Below are positions 1 through 15,217 of a stretch of DNA of 64,000 bases, piece after piece. This DNA is from JBDIAG01 sp963835085 (GTDB lineage: Bacteria; Actinomycetota; Actinomycetes; Actinomycetales; CAWJMD01). A model generated the notes under the pieces. It was given only the letters and a program-made list of their open reading frames with translations, had not been told where the DNA came from and ran no database searches. The stretch lies in assembly GCA_963835085.1 (NCBI GenBank), contig CAWIED010000001.1:496001-560000 (forward strand), read 5' to 3'. Made by a program: the position numbers and the translations under genes. The number at the start of each line of letters is the position of its first letter. Position 1 is the first letter of the stretch.

Positions 1-1441
<1,441 letters not shown>

Positions 1442-1507
1442 ATTTTCATGCTACGCATCCACTATGCGGTTCCCGGGACACGGTCGGGAACGATGATATC
1501 TCCACAG

Positions 1508-1626
1508 AGTTACGGCGGTCATAGCGTTGGGGAAACGCCCGGATCCATTCCGAACCCGGAAGCTAAGGCCAACTGCGCCGATGGTACTGCAAGGGGGACC
1601 TTGTGGGAGAGTAGGACACCGCCGGA
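1508..1626 (+). rRNA. 5S ribosomal RNA (first copy)
   Basis: A gene of about 119 nt lies 66 nt after the 23S end. Its ends pair (CGGCGGT near 1513 with ACCGCCG near 1618). The internal CCATTCCGAACCCGGAAGCT and GATGGTACTGC segments are typical 5S loops. It is identical, as far as I can see, to the 5S at 12513-12631. Confidence 0.95.
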
Positions 1627-1635
1627 CAACCATTC

Positions 1636-1670
1636 ACGTAAGGGCCACCCACACCGGGTGGCCCTTACGT
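1636..1670 (+). terminator. rrn terminator hairpin
   Basis: A perfect 15-bp stem (ACGTAAGGGCCACCC / GGGTGGCCCTTACGT) with a 5-nt ACACC loop sits just after the 5S gene. The same hairpin follows the second 5S. There is no long T-run, which is common for actinobacterial terminators. Confidence 0.85.
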
Positions 1671-1786
1671 CGTTCAGCGTCCTTACTGGGATTGCGTGGA
1701 TGGCTGCCTTTCGGTCGTCCGAGGCATGAGCGCGGTGTCAGGCTGCTACTCGTCAGGTCGCCCCAGCATCGATTGGGCCGCGGGTG

Positions 1787-2284
1787 TCAGCGCCAGAATT
1801 TGGTGAGCTGTTCGGCAAGGGCTCTGCCTTGGTTGTAACCGGCTCGAGCGGCGGGCGGGCGCGTCGACGGATCCATCAGAGAGTCGCTATCCGGCAGGAT
1901 CGTTTCGACTCTTGCTGCGGCCGGCACGGAGTTCGTTGACTTGCGCTGCCAGCTGCATGCATCATTCCAAGCTGCCAGCTGCACGCCCCATTCCAACGAG
2001 TGCCGTGTTCTGCCGCCAAGTGGTGACAGCATCAGCACTCGCTCGTATCCAGCTGCCAGATCGGCATTCGTTGCGTCGGTAGCCGCCGTCGATGTCCGGA
2101 TGCGCCGACTATCTGGGCCGCGGCCGTCGATCCGGCTGACATTCCGATGATTAGGTCGGCCCTGGGTCACATCCAACCCGGCATCACACAGGCCGGTGAT
2201 GACCCCGATCAACCAGGCATTGCCTGCGGAACTGCCGCCACCAAGGACCAACGCTCGCTCACGACCAGGCACTCTACGCTCCAC
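1787..2284 (-). pseudogene. decayed patatin-like phospholipase
   Basis: On the minus strand the N-terminal part reads ERALVLGGGSSAGNAWLIGV, the glycine-rich oxyanion-hole segment of patatin-like phospholipases. After one apparent frameshift near 2155 the reading continues ADLIIGMSAGSTAAAQI, which holds the GxSxG nucleophile elbow. A C-terminal piece (ERVLMLSPLG, ETILPDSDSLMDP, ARAGYNQGRALAEQL) closes the gene. The middle is missing: about 165 codons remain where the family has roughly 280-300. The start used is a GTG at 2284. The family hydrolyses acyl esters of lipids, but this copy is almost certainly inactive. It lies between the first rrn terminator and the PTS gene, with no operon partner. 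Confidence 0.75.
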
Positions 2285-2316
2285 CGCTCGTGTGTGATGA
2301 ACCCTTTTCAAGCCGC

Positions 2317-2351
2317 AACCCCAGCCTCGTGCGGGTACGAGGCTGGGGGTT
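2317..2351 (-). terminator. hairpin downstream of the PTS gene
   Basis: Inverted repeat AACCCCAGCCTCGT / ACGAGGCTGGGGGTT (one bulged base) with a 6-nt loop, 70 nt past the stop of the minus-strand PTS gene. It is placed to terminate that transcript. The assignment is by position and structure only. Confidence 0.6.
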
Positions 2352-2420
2352 GGGTTTAAAGCGAAGGCTTGGGTAGCTGTCTTGGGCGTGCGTTGCCGGA
2401 CAGCGGGCACAAGACGAGGT

Positions 2421-4483
2421 TCAGGAAGCGTCGCCTGCGGCCCGCACGGCGATCACGTTGTCTCGCAGACCCACCCGACCGGTGTGCGTCTGCTCAACAG
2501 AAGCGAACTTGTTGGTGTTGGTCACCAGCACGGGAGTGACCAACGAATACCCGGCGTCTTCGATGACGGACCGGTCGAAGGTGACAAGCGGCGTGCCCTT
2601 CTCCACCATCGTTCCGACGCCCACTTTGACGTCGAATCCTCTGCCGTCCAAGCTCACCGTGTCGATGCCGACGTGGATCAGCAGTTGAACGCCGCTGTGG
2701 CAGTCGATTCCAAAGGCGTGGCCGGTCTTGGCGGCAACGATGATCTTTCCCGATGCCGGGGCGTACACGGTGTCTCCGCTCGGCACGATGCCCACGCCCT
2801 TGCCGACGACTCCCTTGCTGAAGACCGGGTCGGGAACGTCTGCCAGGGCGATGACCTTACCCTCGAGTGGGGACGCGATGTCGGTTATCGCGTTGGGCAA
2901 TAGAGCCGTCTTCTCCGTCGCGACCGCGGTGCTCCCGGCACCAACGGCAGCGACCGCGACGGCCGGGCTGGGCTTGGCCGGCTGCTGGAGGGCGCTGGCA
3001 GCCGCCGCCTGCTCGCGCGTAGCGAGCGCTTCGGCCTTCTGTTCCGGGGTGCGGTAGTCGGAGATGATCACGAGGATCATGGACGTGAAGAAGGCTGCGG
3101 CGATCGCGAGAACGTAGAGCGGAATCTTGTTGAAGGCCGGGATGGTGAGCAACGACGTGAACACGAACGCGTTCGTGTGCAGGCCGCCACCCACGCCGAT
3201 GATGATGCCCGCCGATGAGGCAGCCGACGAGCATCCGTGGGGAGATCCGCTTGTAGCGCAGGTGAATACCGTAAAGGGACGGCTCCGAGATTCCACCGAG
3301 CAGGCCTGCTGCGAGGGCACCGGTTGCGGTCTGGCGCATCTGCGCGTCCTTGTCTCGCATCGATAGGAACAGCCACGCCGGCCGTGGCACCGAAGCAGGA
3401 GAAGTTCCAGGCTCCCATCGGGCCCTGGATGTAGTCGCAGCCCAGGGTCTGGATGTTGAGCAGCATGATGGCGTTGATCGGCCAGTGCAGACCCAGCGGC
3501 ACCATGAATGGGTAGGCCAGCGGAATCACGATCGCAAAGATGAAGGGCGAGAAGTCGTTGATCGCCCGCAGCACGTTGGCGAGGCCGGCGCCCGCGTAGA
3601 CGCCGATCGGGCCGATGATGAAAGCGGTGAGCGGAATCATGATGAGCATCGCCAGGAACGGCACGAAGATCAGCTGCACGTTGGGTGGGATCACCCGCTT
3701 GAGGCCCTTGTACAGGGGGCCGAGCACCCCGGCCATCAGCAAGGGCGGGAACACCTGGGAACCGTAATTGAAGATCGTGAGCGGAAGCCCGAAGATCTCC
3801 ACGACCTCCACCTTGGAGCCGAACACCACGTTCTGATGAGCGGCGGACTGCAACGCGGAGAAGCCCGGCAGCATGACGACGGCCATGACCGCGAAGCCGA
3901 CCCAGGGGTCGGCATCGAGCTTCTTGCTGGCGTTGTAGGCCACCATCAACGGCAGGAACACGAACACCGACTGCCACATCAGGTTCACGAACTGCCACGA
4001 CGGTGCCAGCTGCGTACGCGGATCTGCCCAGTTGCCGATGATGTGCAGCGTCGACATCAACGACATGAACGTGATGAACGGGGACGCACCGAGCAGCGCA
4101 CCGAGGATCGGCCGGAACGAGTCGGAGAGGAACTCGAAGAACGAGTCGAGCCAGGCGAACTTGCCCCGGACGCCGCCGGCACGGGCCGCCGCTTTGATCT
4201 CCGCGTCGGACTTCGGGGCACCCGTGCCCATCTTCGTCATCTCAGGCAGCGACAGCATGTCGTTGTAGACGGTCTGCACCGCCCCGCCGATGACCACTTG
4301 GTAGCGGTTGCCTGCTTGTGGCACGCCTCCCATCACCTCGGGGATGGACTCGACAGTCTTGGTGTCCACCACCGAGCCGTCATTCAACTGGAAGCGCAAC
4401 CGCGTCGCGCAGTGCGTCAGGCTGTCGATGTTCTCCGCCCCACCCATGCTCGCGACGATGTCGCCCGCTGTTGTCGATGTCAT
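2421..4483 (-). pseudogene. PTS beta-glucoside-type EIIBCA permease, two frameshifts
   Basis: A sugar phosphotransferase permease in the order EIIB-EIIC-EIIA, which imports and phosphorylates a sugar across the membrane. The EIIB part starts at ATG 4483 behind an AAGGGGAG ribosome site and has the phosphocysteine in HCATRLRF (Cys25). The hydrophobic EIIC part follows. The C-terminal EIIA part (ASPLEGKVIALADVPDPVFS) has the active histidine in LLIHVGIDTV. The architecture matches beta-glucoside/sucrose/trehalose permeases; the exact sugar cannot be read. The coding frame changes twice inside EIIC, near 3385 and near 3212. Each change fits one extra base (or two missing). With both corrected the protein would be full length (about 685 residues), so either the gene is recently inactivated or the sequence has two indel errors. 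No antiterminator gene is adjacent. Confidence 0.85.
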
Positions 4484-4744
4484 AAGCTCTCCCCTTGAAT
4501 CAGGTCAAGACGCCGAGAACGCCGTCGTAGCGCCACCTGTCCGCCGATGCGCCCCTGAAGGCACTCTCACTGGGCGGATAATGGGGTTGTCCGCCAGACC
4601 CGCGAGCCTTCCCCAAAATTCGGATATATCGGTCCCGATGGTGCCTGTGGGTGATACCTGGCCGCGGTTCGAACGAAAGCTGATGCGGCTGAGTCAGACG
4701 GAGGCGCTCAGCATGTGGGTCTGGGTAACGGACCCGCTGGTTAG

Positions 4745-5989
4745 CTAGCCCGATGCTGGCGTTGGTTCGTGGTCGGGTGTGCGGTACGCGCGGACAGGCC
4801 TGTTCGTCAGCACAATCAGGATTGTCACGAGTGTCGCTGACACTCCACCTATCACGATGGAGGCGGAGGCTCCCACCGCGTTAGCGAGCAGGCCTCCCCG
4901 AAAGTTTCCTATTTCAGGTGCTGCGACCCCGACGATGTGTTCCGCTGCCGACACCCTGCCGCGGGAATGGTCGGGTGCCTCCAGTTGGACAAGGACTCCG
5001 CGCGATATGACCGCGATTGTGTCGACGGCGCCGGCGACTGCGAGTAATCCAAGGGCAGCCCAGATTGGGGTCGCGAGACCGAACAGAGCGATCGCCATAC
5101 CCCATCCCGTTGCGGCGATCAACATGATGCGTCCGAGGCGTCGGGCACGTGCGATGCTCCCAGAGAAAATCCCGGCGGTCACGCCGCCGACCGCGATTGC
5201 GGATAGGAAGAACCCCAGCGTGCGAGGATCGCCGTTGAAGTGCCCTTGGTTGATTAACGGAAAGACGGCGATAGGCATGGCGAGGGCCATAGCTGCGATG
5301 TCGCTGGCGAACGCACCTTGCAGCGTTCTTGTTCGGAAGACGAGCGACCAACCGGCACCCTTCCCTGAGGCGCCAGCCGTGTCGCTTGCACGGGTGGGCC
5401 GCAGGGGAGGTAGAAGGGCGAGCGATGTGAGTGAAATGGCGGCCGCCACTACGTGAGCGACGTACGCGGCTGGAAGGTTCCAGGCCATCAGCAAGCCTCC
5501 GAGGGCGGGGCCGATGAGCATCGAGAACTGAAACGAGAGGTTGAGTAACGAGTACGCCGCTCCCAGTTGGTCAACCGGAAGGAGCCGTGCGGGCAACGTT
5601 CTGCGCGCGGGAGAGCCGAACGCACCCGCCGCCGCATTCGCTGCGACCACCAGCAGCAGCAAGATGGGGGAATGATTCCCCGCGAATGCCTGCACGCATA
5701 ACGCCATGGCCGTGCCAGCCTGTAGCAGGGTGGTTATTCGGACGATCGACCGTCGATCACGCGAGTCGGCCAGGTTCCCGCCGATCGGGCAAAGGAACAG
5801 GATGGGGATTGCCGTGGCGAGGCCGATCGCGCCCGACCAGATGGGGCTTCGAGTCATCGCCCACATCTGGGCGAGTACAGCGAGGGTCGCTATCTGAGTG
5901 CCCAATCCCGCGAATGAGGCGCCGACCCACAACGCTGCGAAGGCTCTGCTCGAACGGAGCGGAGCCAGATCGGCGAGAAGCCCCTTCAC
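4745..5989 (-). CDS. MFS drug/siderophore-type exporter
   Basis: A 414-residue major facilitator protein with about a dozen hydrophobic segments. It resembles the EntS/MFS_3 (transmembrane secretion effector) branch, seen in the start (APLRSSRAFAALWVGASFAG) and in the loop NLADSRDRRSIVR after the second helix, which fits the family's G-x-x-x-D-R/K motif. It most likely exports a small molecule or drug from the cytoplasm; the substrate is unknown. Its ATG overlaps the stop of the upstream MarR gene by 4 bp (ATGA), so the two form a translationally coupled operon. A MarR-controlled exporter suggests induction by the exported compound. Confidence 0.88.
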   Translation of the reverse strand: MKGLLADLAPLRSSRAFAALWVGASFAGLGTQIATLAVLAQMWAMTRSPIWSGAIGLATAIPILFLCPIGGNLADSRDRRSIVRITTLLQAGTAMALCVQAFAGNHSPILLLLVVAANAAAGAFGSPARRTLPARLLPVDQLGAAYSLLNLSFQFSMLIGPALGGLLMAWNLPAAYVAHVVAAAISLTSLALLPPLRPTRASDTAGASGKGAGWSLVFRTRTLQGAFASDIAAMALAMPIAVFPLINQGHFNGDPRTLGFFLSAIAVGGVTAGIFSGSIARARRLGRIMLIAATGWGMAIALFGLATPIWAALGLLAVAGAVDTIAVISRGVLVQLEAPDHSRGRVSAAEHIVGVAAPEIGNFRGGLLANAVGASASIVIGGVSATLVTILIVLTNRPVRAYRTPDHEPTPASG

Positions 5990-6492
5990 GTGCCGGACGT
6001 TCCCCCCTCGTCGAGCGCCTCGAAGTGGGCAAGCAGGCGGTCGTGGGCGCTGCGACTGGCCAGGGCGGCCTCGAGTTCCGTGGCGATTGAGTTGAGCGAC
6101 ACCGAGAGAGCGTCATCGAGTTCTGCCACGGCAGCCTCCGTCGCGCGCCACTCGCGTTCGACCAGAGGTACGACGCCCTTCCCGGCCGATGAAAGGTGAA
6201 TGATCCGGGTACGTGCATCCTCGCCGACGCGAGCTTCAACCAGTCCAGCGCGCTTCATGGCGTCGATTGTTTGGCTCATCGCAGAGTGTGTCTGCTTCGT
6301 TGACAGAGCCAGATCCTTGATTGTGGCCGGGCCCCCATGAGCGATCTCGAGCAGAGGTAGTGCGAAGCGCGACCGCATCTCATCGCGGCCGCTGCGCTCG
6401 TACAGTCGCTCGATCTCGGCATCGATCCGATGCAGCACGGCGAAGAACCGGTCCCACCGGCCTTGGGTGAGGAACATGTCCGAAGATGTCAC
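5986..6492 (-). CDS. MarR-family transcriptional regulator
   Basis: A 168-residue winged-helix regulator. The DNA-binding part is seen around residues 50-95 (ATIKDLALSTKQTHSAMSQT followed by IDAMKRAGLVEARVGEDAR), with the wing residues D-A-R-T-R that are typical of MarR proteins. Long helices at both ends form the dimer interface. It is the first gene of a two-gene operon with the MFS exporter. An 8-bp-core palindrome directly upstream (6500-6519) is the likely operator, so it probably represses itself and the exporter until a ligand is present. The ligand is not predictable. Confidence 0.9.
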   Translation of the reverse strand: MTSSDMFLTQGRWDRFFAVLHRIDAEIERLYERSGRDEMRSRFALPLLEIAHGGPATIKDLALSTKQTHSAMSQTIDAMKRAGLVEARVGEDARTRIIHLSSAGKGVVPLVEREWRATEAAVAELDDALSVSLNSIATELEAALASRSAHDRLLAHFEALDEGGTSGT

Positions 6493-6499
6493 AGCGCCA

Positions 6500-6519
6500 A
6501 TATAACAGCGCTGCGATAT
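6500..6519. promoter_or_regulatory. candidate MarR operator
   Basis: ATATAACAGCGCTGCGATAT has a perfect CAGCGCTG core and ATAT arms symmetric about the same centre. It begins 8 bp upstream of the marR start codon. MarR dimers bind such 16-20-bp palindromes. Binding is inferred from symmetry and location. Confidence 0.6.
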
Positions 6520-6993
6520 CTCAGCTAGTTGTAGGGGTGTTCGTCACCACCATGCCCGAGCCGCTCGAGCACTGGGCCGGGCCGAGCCATGCTCCCCGAC
6601 CGGATCCATCTGGGAGGCGCATCGCACTGAACATGTTGACGTCCATCTGCCGGAGGTCGTCAGGACGGATGTCTCCTGTTGGCCGCGTGCAGCCCTCCGG
6701 ACACCTCAGTAACCAGCCCTTCGCTAGATCGAGGCGCTGGTCCTCGGCTTGGCCGAGCTCGAGGGGTCGAAGCGTTGCCGTTGCAGCGACCCGGGCCGGG
6801 ACTGGCAGCGGACGGAACCCCGCGTTTTGCATCGAGAGCACTTGCGGGTAATGTTCTCGAACGCAGGCGCTGCTCGGTGCGGGTGCAACACGAACCCATA
6901 CAGTCGGGCACGCCACCTCCTTACAACAAGTCGTGAAAGCGACGAGGGGTGAGGTGTGCCCTTTCGGGCGGCTCATGGGCGGGACGCACGAGT
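6520..6993. other. intergenic stretch, no supported gene
   Basis: Upstream of the rrn promoters I see no convincing coding sequence. Open frames here (for example minus 6521-7060) are rich in Pro, Arg and Cys, match no family I know and overlap the rrn promoter. Confidence 0.6.
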
Positions 6994-7022
6994 TTGACAT
7001 CGTGTGCGGCTGTGAGTAAGCT
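6994..7022 (+). promoter_or_regulatory. rrn promoter P1
   Basis: A -35 TTGACA (6994-6999), a 17-bp spacer and a -10 TAAGCT (7017-7022), about 430 bp before 16S. A GTGTGCCCTTT motif lies about 40 bp upstream of the -35 and recurs in the same relation to P2. Confidence 0.75.
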
Positions 7023-7151
7023 GTAGGTCCTGCTTGTGGGGATTCACGAAGAATCAACACGATTTAGCAGGCAAACCATTCCATCTAATACCGTCTTTCC
7101 GCGGTTGTGGGTGGGGTGTGCCCTTTGGGGTGTTTGTGTGGCCGGCCTGGT

Positions 7152-7180
7152 TTGACGTGGGTGCGGGTCGCGGGTAAGTT
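7152..7180 (+). promoter_or_regulatory. rrn promoter P2
   Basis: A -35 TTGACG (7152-7157), a 17-bp spacer and a -10 TAAGTT (7175-7180). It has the same upstream GTGTGCCCTTT motif as P1, so the two are a tandem pair. A TTTGAGAACTCAACAGCGTG leader element, typical of actinobacterial rRNA antitermination regions, follows near 7240. Confidence 0.75.
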
Positions 7181-7458
7181 AGAACGGTTGCCTCGCGGAG
7201 GTTCCCCTGGTGGGGGCTGATGTGGTGTGCGTTCGATCTTTGAGAACTCAACAGCGTGCCAAAAAGTCAATGCCAAAACCCCGTTGTGGCGTGGTTGGTG
7301 GGAGTGTTTGCTCTTGCTGGTCATGTTGCACGGATTCCTTTGGTATGGCAGTGGATTGCACCGTCTTTGTGGTGGTGTGGTTCGCTGTTCAGCCAGATCG
7401 TGATGCGTGAGCATCGCTTCGTTTTGTCGGTTAGCGGTTTTGCCGCTGTCCTTATAGA

Positions 7459-12446
<4,988 letters not shown>

Positions 12447-12512
12447 CTTTTCATGCTACGCGTCCACTATGCGGTTCCCGGGATACGGTCGGGAACGATG
12501 ATATCTCCATAG

Positions 12513-12631
12513 AGTTACGGCGGTCATAGCGTTGGGGAAACGCCCGGATCCATTCCGAACCCGGAAGCTAAGGCCAACTGCGCCGATGGTACTGCAAGGG
12601 GGACCTTGTGGGAGAGTAGGACACCGCCGGA
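12513..12631 (+). rRNA. 5S ribosomal RNA (second copy)
   Basis: The same sequence as the first 5S, placed at the same distance after 23S. The 66-nt 23S-5S spacer is also nearly identical to the first copy, although the two 23S bodies differ. Confidence 0.95.
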
Positions 12632-12640
12632 CAACCATTC

Positions 12641-12675
12641 ACGTAAGGGCCACCCACACCGGGTGGCCCTTACGT
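12641..12675 (+). terminator. rrn terminator hairpin
   Basis: A perfect 15-bp stem with an ACACC loop, the same as the terminator after the first 5S. Confidence 0.85.
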
Positions 12676-12799
12676 CGTTCAGCCGGGTGTACGTGCATAC
12701 TGGTTGAGCCTCGTGCCGCAGAGAAACGTGACGTCCTTCTCGAATGTCGGTAATTGCTGATGATCGTGACGTCGTCAAAACCTAAGAGAGGAACCTGCC

Positions 12800-15217
12800 G
12801 TGCCTAGGTCTGAGGATGAGAGCGGTCGACCCGAGCGTCGCACACCGCGAGGAGGCGCAGGCGCACAGCGGTCGGGCGGTTACAGCTCGGGCGGGTCTCG
12901 CTCTGGTGGGCCTCGTGGTGCTGCTGGGGGAGCAGGGCGGGGATATCCGGATCGGCGCGACTCAGCGGCTCGCAGAGATGCGGCCGGCCGCGACTCGGGT
13001 GAGCGCGGGGGCAGGGGGAACACGTCATGGCGCGATGAGGGCGGTCGGTCCGAGGGGACCGGGGCGCGTTCAGATCGTCCGAGGTACGGGGCACCCCGTT
13101 CGGGTGAGACCCGTTCTGACGGGCCGCGTTCAGATCGACCCCGGTACGCAGGACCGCGCTCGGGTGAGACCCGTTCCGATGGGTCGCGGTCAGATCGTCC
13201 CAGGTACGGGGCACCCCGTTCGGGTGAGACCCGTTCTGACGGGTCGCGGTCAGATCGACCCCGGTACGCAGGACCGCGCTCGGGTGAGACCCGCTCGGAT
13301 GGGTCGCGGTCAGATCGACCGAGGTACGGGGCATCCCGCTCAGGTGAGACCCGCTCGGACGGGCCGCGGTCAGATCGACCCCGGTACGGGGCACCCCGCT
13401 CAGGTGAGACCCGTTCCGATGGGTCGCGGTCAGATCGTCCCAGGTACGGGGCACCCCGCTCAGGTGAGACCCGCTCGGACGGGCCGCGGTCAGATCGACC
13501 CCGGTACGGGGCACCCCGCTCAGGTGAGACCCGTTCTGACGGGCCGCGGTCAGATCGACCCCGGTACGCAAGACCGCGCTCGGGTGAGACCCGTTCCGAC
13601 GGGCCGCGGTCAGATCGACCCCGGTACGGGGCACCCCGCTCAGGTGAGACCCGTTCCGACGGGCCGCGGTCAGATCGACCGAGGTACATGGAGCGCGGTT
13701 CGCAGGAGTCTCGTTCGGCGAGTCCGCGTTTCGAGGCACCCCGGGGTGATCGGGCTGGGTCGGATCGTCCCAGATTCGGTGGGCAGAGTTCTGGGGGCGC
13801 ACGCGCAGATCGGGCCGGGTCTGGCAGGTCCGGGTTTGATGCCCCGCGTTCTGCTGCCCCGCGTTCTGCTGGCCCGCGTGGGGATCGCCCACGGTTTGAG
13901 CGGTCTGGTTCGGAGCAGTCAGGCTCGCAGCGGCCAAGATTCGACCGGGCTGACTCGAGGGACTCTCGCCAGGGCGCCCCGCGTTCGGGGGGTTCTCGCG
14001 CCGGTGGGTCTGATTGGGATCGGCCCCGATTCGATCGGTCGCCAGAGCGCGGCTCCGAGCCGCGGAGCTTCGACCGAGGCCGGCAGGATGGCCCCCGGAC
14101 CGATCGTGCAGGAGCTGATCGTCCGCGATCTGAACGCCCTCGTGGTGGGGGATTCCGCGCCGACAGTCCCCGCGGTGCCGGGCCAGGTACGGGCGCGCCG
14201 CGCTCGGGCGGGTCACGGTTTGGCGCACCGCAGTCGAGTGGCCAGCGGTCGTCAAGTTCGCGTGATGTCGGCCCCAACGGTGATCGGTCGGCGACGTCAC
14301 GGTTCGGTTCGAATCGGGCTGGAGAGGACCGTCCGGTCGAATTCGCTCGCCGTCGATCCGACGAGAACCGGCTGCCGGATCCGCCCATCGACAGTGACGT
14401 GACCGGTGACGAGCTGGCACTCGAGGTACGCCGTGCCTTGAGCACGCTGCCTACCCAGGTGCTCACGCCAGTTGCGCAGCACCTGGTGATGGCCGCTCGA
14501 CTCGTGGACGACGATCCCGCGGCAGCGATGGCTCATGCCGAGGCAGCTCGTCGTCGGGCGGCTCGAGTGGGCGTCGTTCGGGAGGCGATGGGAATCACCG
14601 CTTACCGGGCCGGGGAGTACGCCGAGGCACTGCGTGAACTGCGCGCCGCGAAGCGGCTTACGGGTTCCGACGACAACCTGGCGATGATCGCGGATTCCGA
14701 GCGCGCATTGGGCCGTCCCGAACGCGCTCTGGAACTGGTTCGTGATGTGCCGGCGGGCTTGGATGCAGCGTCGCGGGTCGAACTGCTCATCGTCGAGGCC
14801 GGCGCACGTCAAGATCTGGGCGATCCGCAGGCTGCGCTTCGGACCCTTCAGATCGCCGAACTGGATGTGTCGCCGACCGCGGGGCGCGCCGAGGTGCGGC
14901 AGGCTCGGGCCCGATTGATGTCGGCGTATGCCGACGCATTGAGCACGCTTGGTCGCGACGAGGAGGCTCATACCTGGTTGTCGCGGGCAGCCGAGGCGGA
15001 TCTCGATGGCTCCACGGGTGCGGCCGATCGGCTCGGGACTGCCGAGGATGTTGACTTCTTCGACCTGGACGAGGACGGCGATACGTCGGACAGCGACAAC
15101 GAGGAAGGCGACACGTCGGACAGCGACACCACGTCCGGTCCGACGGCGCAGGCCGAGCCCGCCCAGGGGCAGGATTCGGGGTCGGCAGGAGATGAGACTG
15201 CAGGAGGTAGCCGGTGA
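12800..15217 (+). CDS. Arg/Ser/Gly-rich repeat protein with C-terminal TPR-like domain
   Basis: An 805-residue protein starting at GTG 12800 behind AGAGAGGAAC. Residues 1-530 are low-complexity, rich in R, S, G, P and D. They include ten near-identical 20-residue repeats (consensus RYGAPRSGETRSDGPRSDRP) at residues 95-294. Residues 530-730 form helical pairs that resemble tetratricopeptide repeats (GITAYRAGEYAEALRELRAA). The tail is acidic (D/E/S-rich). Its place upstream of a HAD phosphatase and tlyA matches the TPR-like protein found there in mycobacteria, but the long repeat domain is unusual. Arginine-rich disordered tracts of this kind often bind RNA or nucleic acid; that is inference. 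It ends in a GTGA overlap with the next gene and leads the operon after the rrn terminator. Confidence 0.85.
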   Translation: MPRSEDESGRPERRTPRGGAGAQRSGGYSSGGSRSGGPRGAAGGAGRGYPDRRDSAARRDAAGRDSGERGGRGNTSWRDEGGRSEGTGARSDRPRYGAPRSGETRSDGPRSDRPRYAGPRSGETRSDGSRSDRPRYGAPRSGETRSDGSRSDRPRYAGPRSGETRSDGSRSDRPRYGASRSGETRSDGPRSDRPRYGAPRSGETRSDGSRSDRPRYGAPRSGETRSDGPRSDRPRYGAPRSGETRSDGPRSDRPRYARPRSGETRSDGPRSDRPRYGAPRSGETRSDGPRSDRPRYMERGSQESRSASPRFEAPRGDRAGSDRPRFGGQSSGGARADRAGSGRSGFDAPRSAAPRSAGPRGDRPRFERSGSEQSGSQRPRFDRADSRDSRQGAPRSGGSRAGGSDWDRPRFDRSPERGSEPRSFDRGRQDGPRTDRAGADRPRSERPRGGGFRADSPRGAGPGTGAPRSGGSRFGAPQSSGQRSSSSRDVGPNGDRSATSRFGSNRAGEDRPVEFARRRSDENRLPDPPIDSDVTGDELALEVRRALSTLPTQVLTPVAQHLVMAARLVDDDPAAAMAHAEAARRRAARVGVVREAMGITAYRAGEYAEALRELRAAKRLTGSDDNLAMIADSERALGRPERALELVRDVPAGLDAASRVELLIVEAGARQDLGDPQAALRTLQIAELDVSPTAGRAEVRQARARLMSAYADALSTLGRDEEAHTWLSRAAEADLDGSTGAADRLGTAEDVDFFDLDEDGDTSDSDNEEGDTSDSDTTSGPTAQAEPAQGQDSGSAGDETAGGSR
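13082..13681 (+). repeat. ten tandem 60-bp repeats inside a coding sequence
   Basis: Ten consecutive 60-bp units, in frame with the host gene, each coding for 20 residues ending in RSDRP. Units differ by a few synonymous or P/S, G/A changes, and a degenerate eleventh unit follows. The array is stop-free in at least four of the six frames, which produces long false ORFs. Confidence 0.95.

Noticed and set aside
4600..4750. Plus-strand coding remnant ending LSQTEALSMWVWVTDPLVS
   Set aside because: Short, no start or family match, overlaps the PTS promoter and the end of the MFS gene.
6521..7060. Minus-strand ORF of 179 codons upstream of the rrn operon
   Set aside because: Composition is atypical, no ribosome site or family match is visible, and it covers the rrn P1 promoter.
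13082..13681. CRISPR-like periodic array
   Set aside because: Units are directly adjacent 60-bp coding repeats without unique spacers.
12804..14466. Three further long open frames (528-538 codons) over the repeat protein on both strands
   Set aside because: They arise from the stop-free 60-bp repeat. They are Arg/Pro/His-rich, lack ribosome sites and overlap a gene with clear operon links.
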